Origin: Ruminiclostridium sp.
GTDB taxonomy: Bacteria; Bacillota; Clostridia; Oscillospirales; Ruminococcaceae
Direction of reading: 5' to 3'
Length of the DNA stretch: 64,000 nt
Assembly: GCA_017935365.1 (NCBI GenBank)
Contig: JAGBHT010000007.1
Coordinates: 31,192-95,191 of the forward strand
The position numbers and the translations under genes are program-made. The first letter of the stretch is position 1. Each line of letters begins with the position of its first letter. Positions 63,875-64,000 of this stretch are shown here, in pieces. Under the pieces are notes generated by a model. The model was not told the DNA's origin. It made no database searches and was given only the letters and a program-made list of their open reading frames with translations.

Positions 63875-64000
63875 ATGAAAAGAAGAATTTTATCAGCAAT
63901 AATCGCAGGTTCACTCATCGCGTCAACTCTCACCCTCTCGGCTTGTCAGTCGGAAAAATCCCTCGAAACAACGGATCTTATGACAGGCATCAAAGCCGCA
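63875..64000 (+). CDS. Lipoprotein, N-terminal 42 residues only (3' end outside window)
   Basis: ATG 63875 has AAAGGAG seven bases upstream. The product begins with a basic residue cluster, a hydrophobic run and the lipobox TLSAC (Cys24), so it is exported and lipid-anchored. After it comes SLETTDLMTGIKAA, which resembles the opening of secreted serpins found in Ruminococcus, but too little is visible to be sure. Confidence 0.7.
   Translation, partial: MKRRILSAIIAGSLIASTLTLSACQSEKSLETTDLMTGIKAA

Overview
The window reads as a chromosomal segment of an anaerobic, spore-forming member of the Clostridia, most likely close to Ruminococcus (Oscillospiraceae). Reasons, all inferred from protein content: sporulation genes (spmA/spmB, yqfC/yqfD, yunB, a ylbJ-like gene), an AbrB-type regulator with a cysteine tail, the [FeFe]-hydrogenase maturation set hydE/hydG/hydF, a cellobiose 2-epimerase very like the Ruminococcus albus enzyme, a leucine-type T-box, and promoters of the plain TTGACA-N17-TATAAT kind. 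It is almost entirely core chromosome. I see no prophage, insertion sequence, CRISPR array, tRNA or rRNA gene.

Layout. 0-7 kb: end of an ABC exporter, feoB, a hybrid histidine kinase and an HD-GYP phosphodiesterase. 7-10 kb: a HAD phosphatase, a tiny acidic protein, a low-molecular-weight tyrosine phosphatase and a tyrosine recombinase, with three copies of a 30-32 bp AT-rich inverted repeat interspersed. 10-13 kb: fba, AbrB-type regulator, spmA-spmB, ybaK. 13.4-17.6 kb: a hydrogenase-maturation operon (TM1266-like regulator, hydE, hydG, hydF) behind a ~190-nt leader with an intrinsic terminator and a possible antiterminator. 17.7-24.8 kb: comFB-like gene, secA, a DUF1015 gene, cellobiose 2-epimerase and an orphan efflux adaptor. 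24.8-33.2 kb: long minus-strand housekeeping block yqfC-yqfD-phoH-ybeY-dgkA-era-recO-mutS2-HAD.

33-38 kb: ylbJ-like gene, a conserved 70-residue Cys4 protein and two tandem, highly similar sugar-binding lipoproteins; the second has a CcpA-type (cre) site just after its promoter. 38-48 kb, minus strand: T-box-leuA, ligA, yunB, M18 aminopeptidase, lytic transglycosylase, coaE, tsaC, prfA, DUF951. 48-53 kb: a small unknown protein, a Cache-HAMP-GGDEF diguanylate cyclase, clpC and a 47-residue Cys/Gly-rich membrane protein. 53-57.4 kb: typA, then about 1 kb without protein genes that appears to encode a large, highly structured RNA on the minus strand, then a DUF1292 gene, a 6S-like RNA and a TauE/SafE transporter split over two genes. 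57.4-64 kb: rarA, prs, and a pentose/one-carbon block xylB-transaldolase-glyA, then the start of a lipoprotein gene cut by the window edge.

The most unusual items are the ~730-nt structured RNA with its own strong promoter (55.0-55.8 kb), the attenuator-like leader of the hydrogenase-maturation operon, and the recombinase gene bracketed by inverted repeats. All coordinates and motifs were read by eye; family names rest on recognised motifs, not on database searches.
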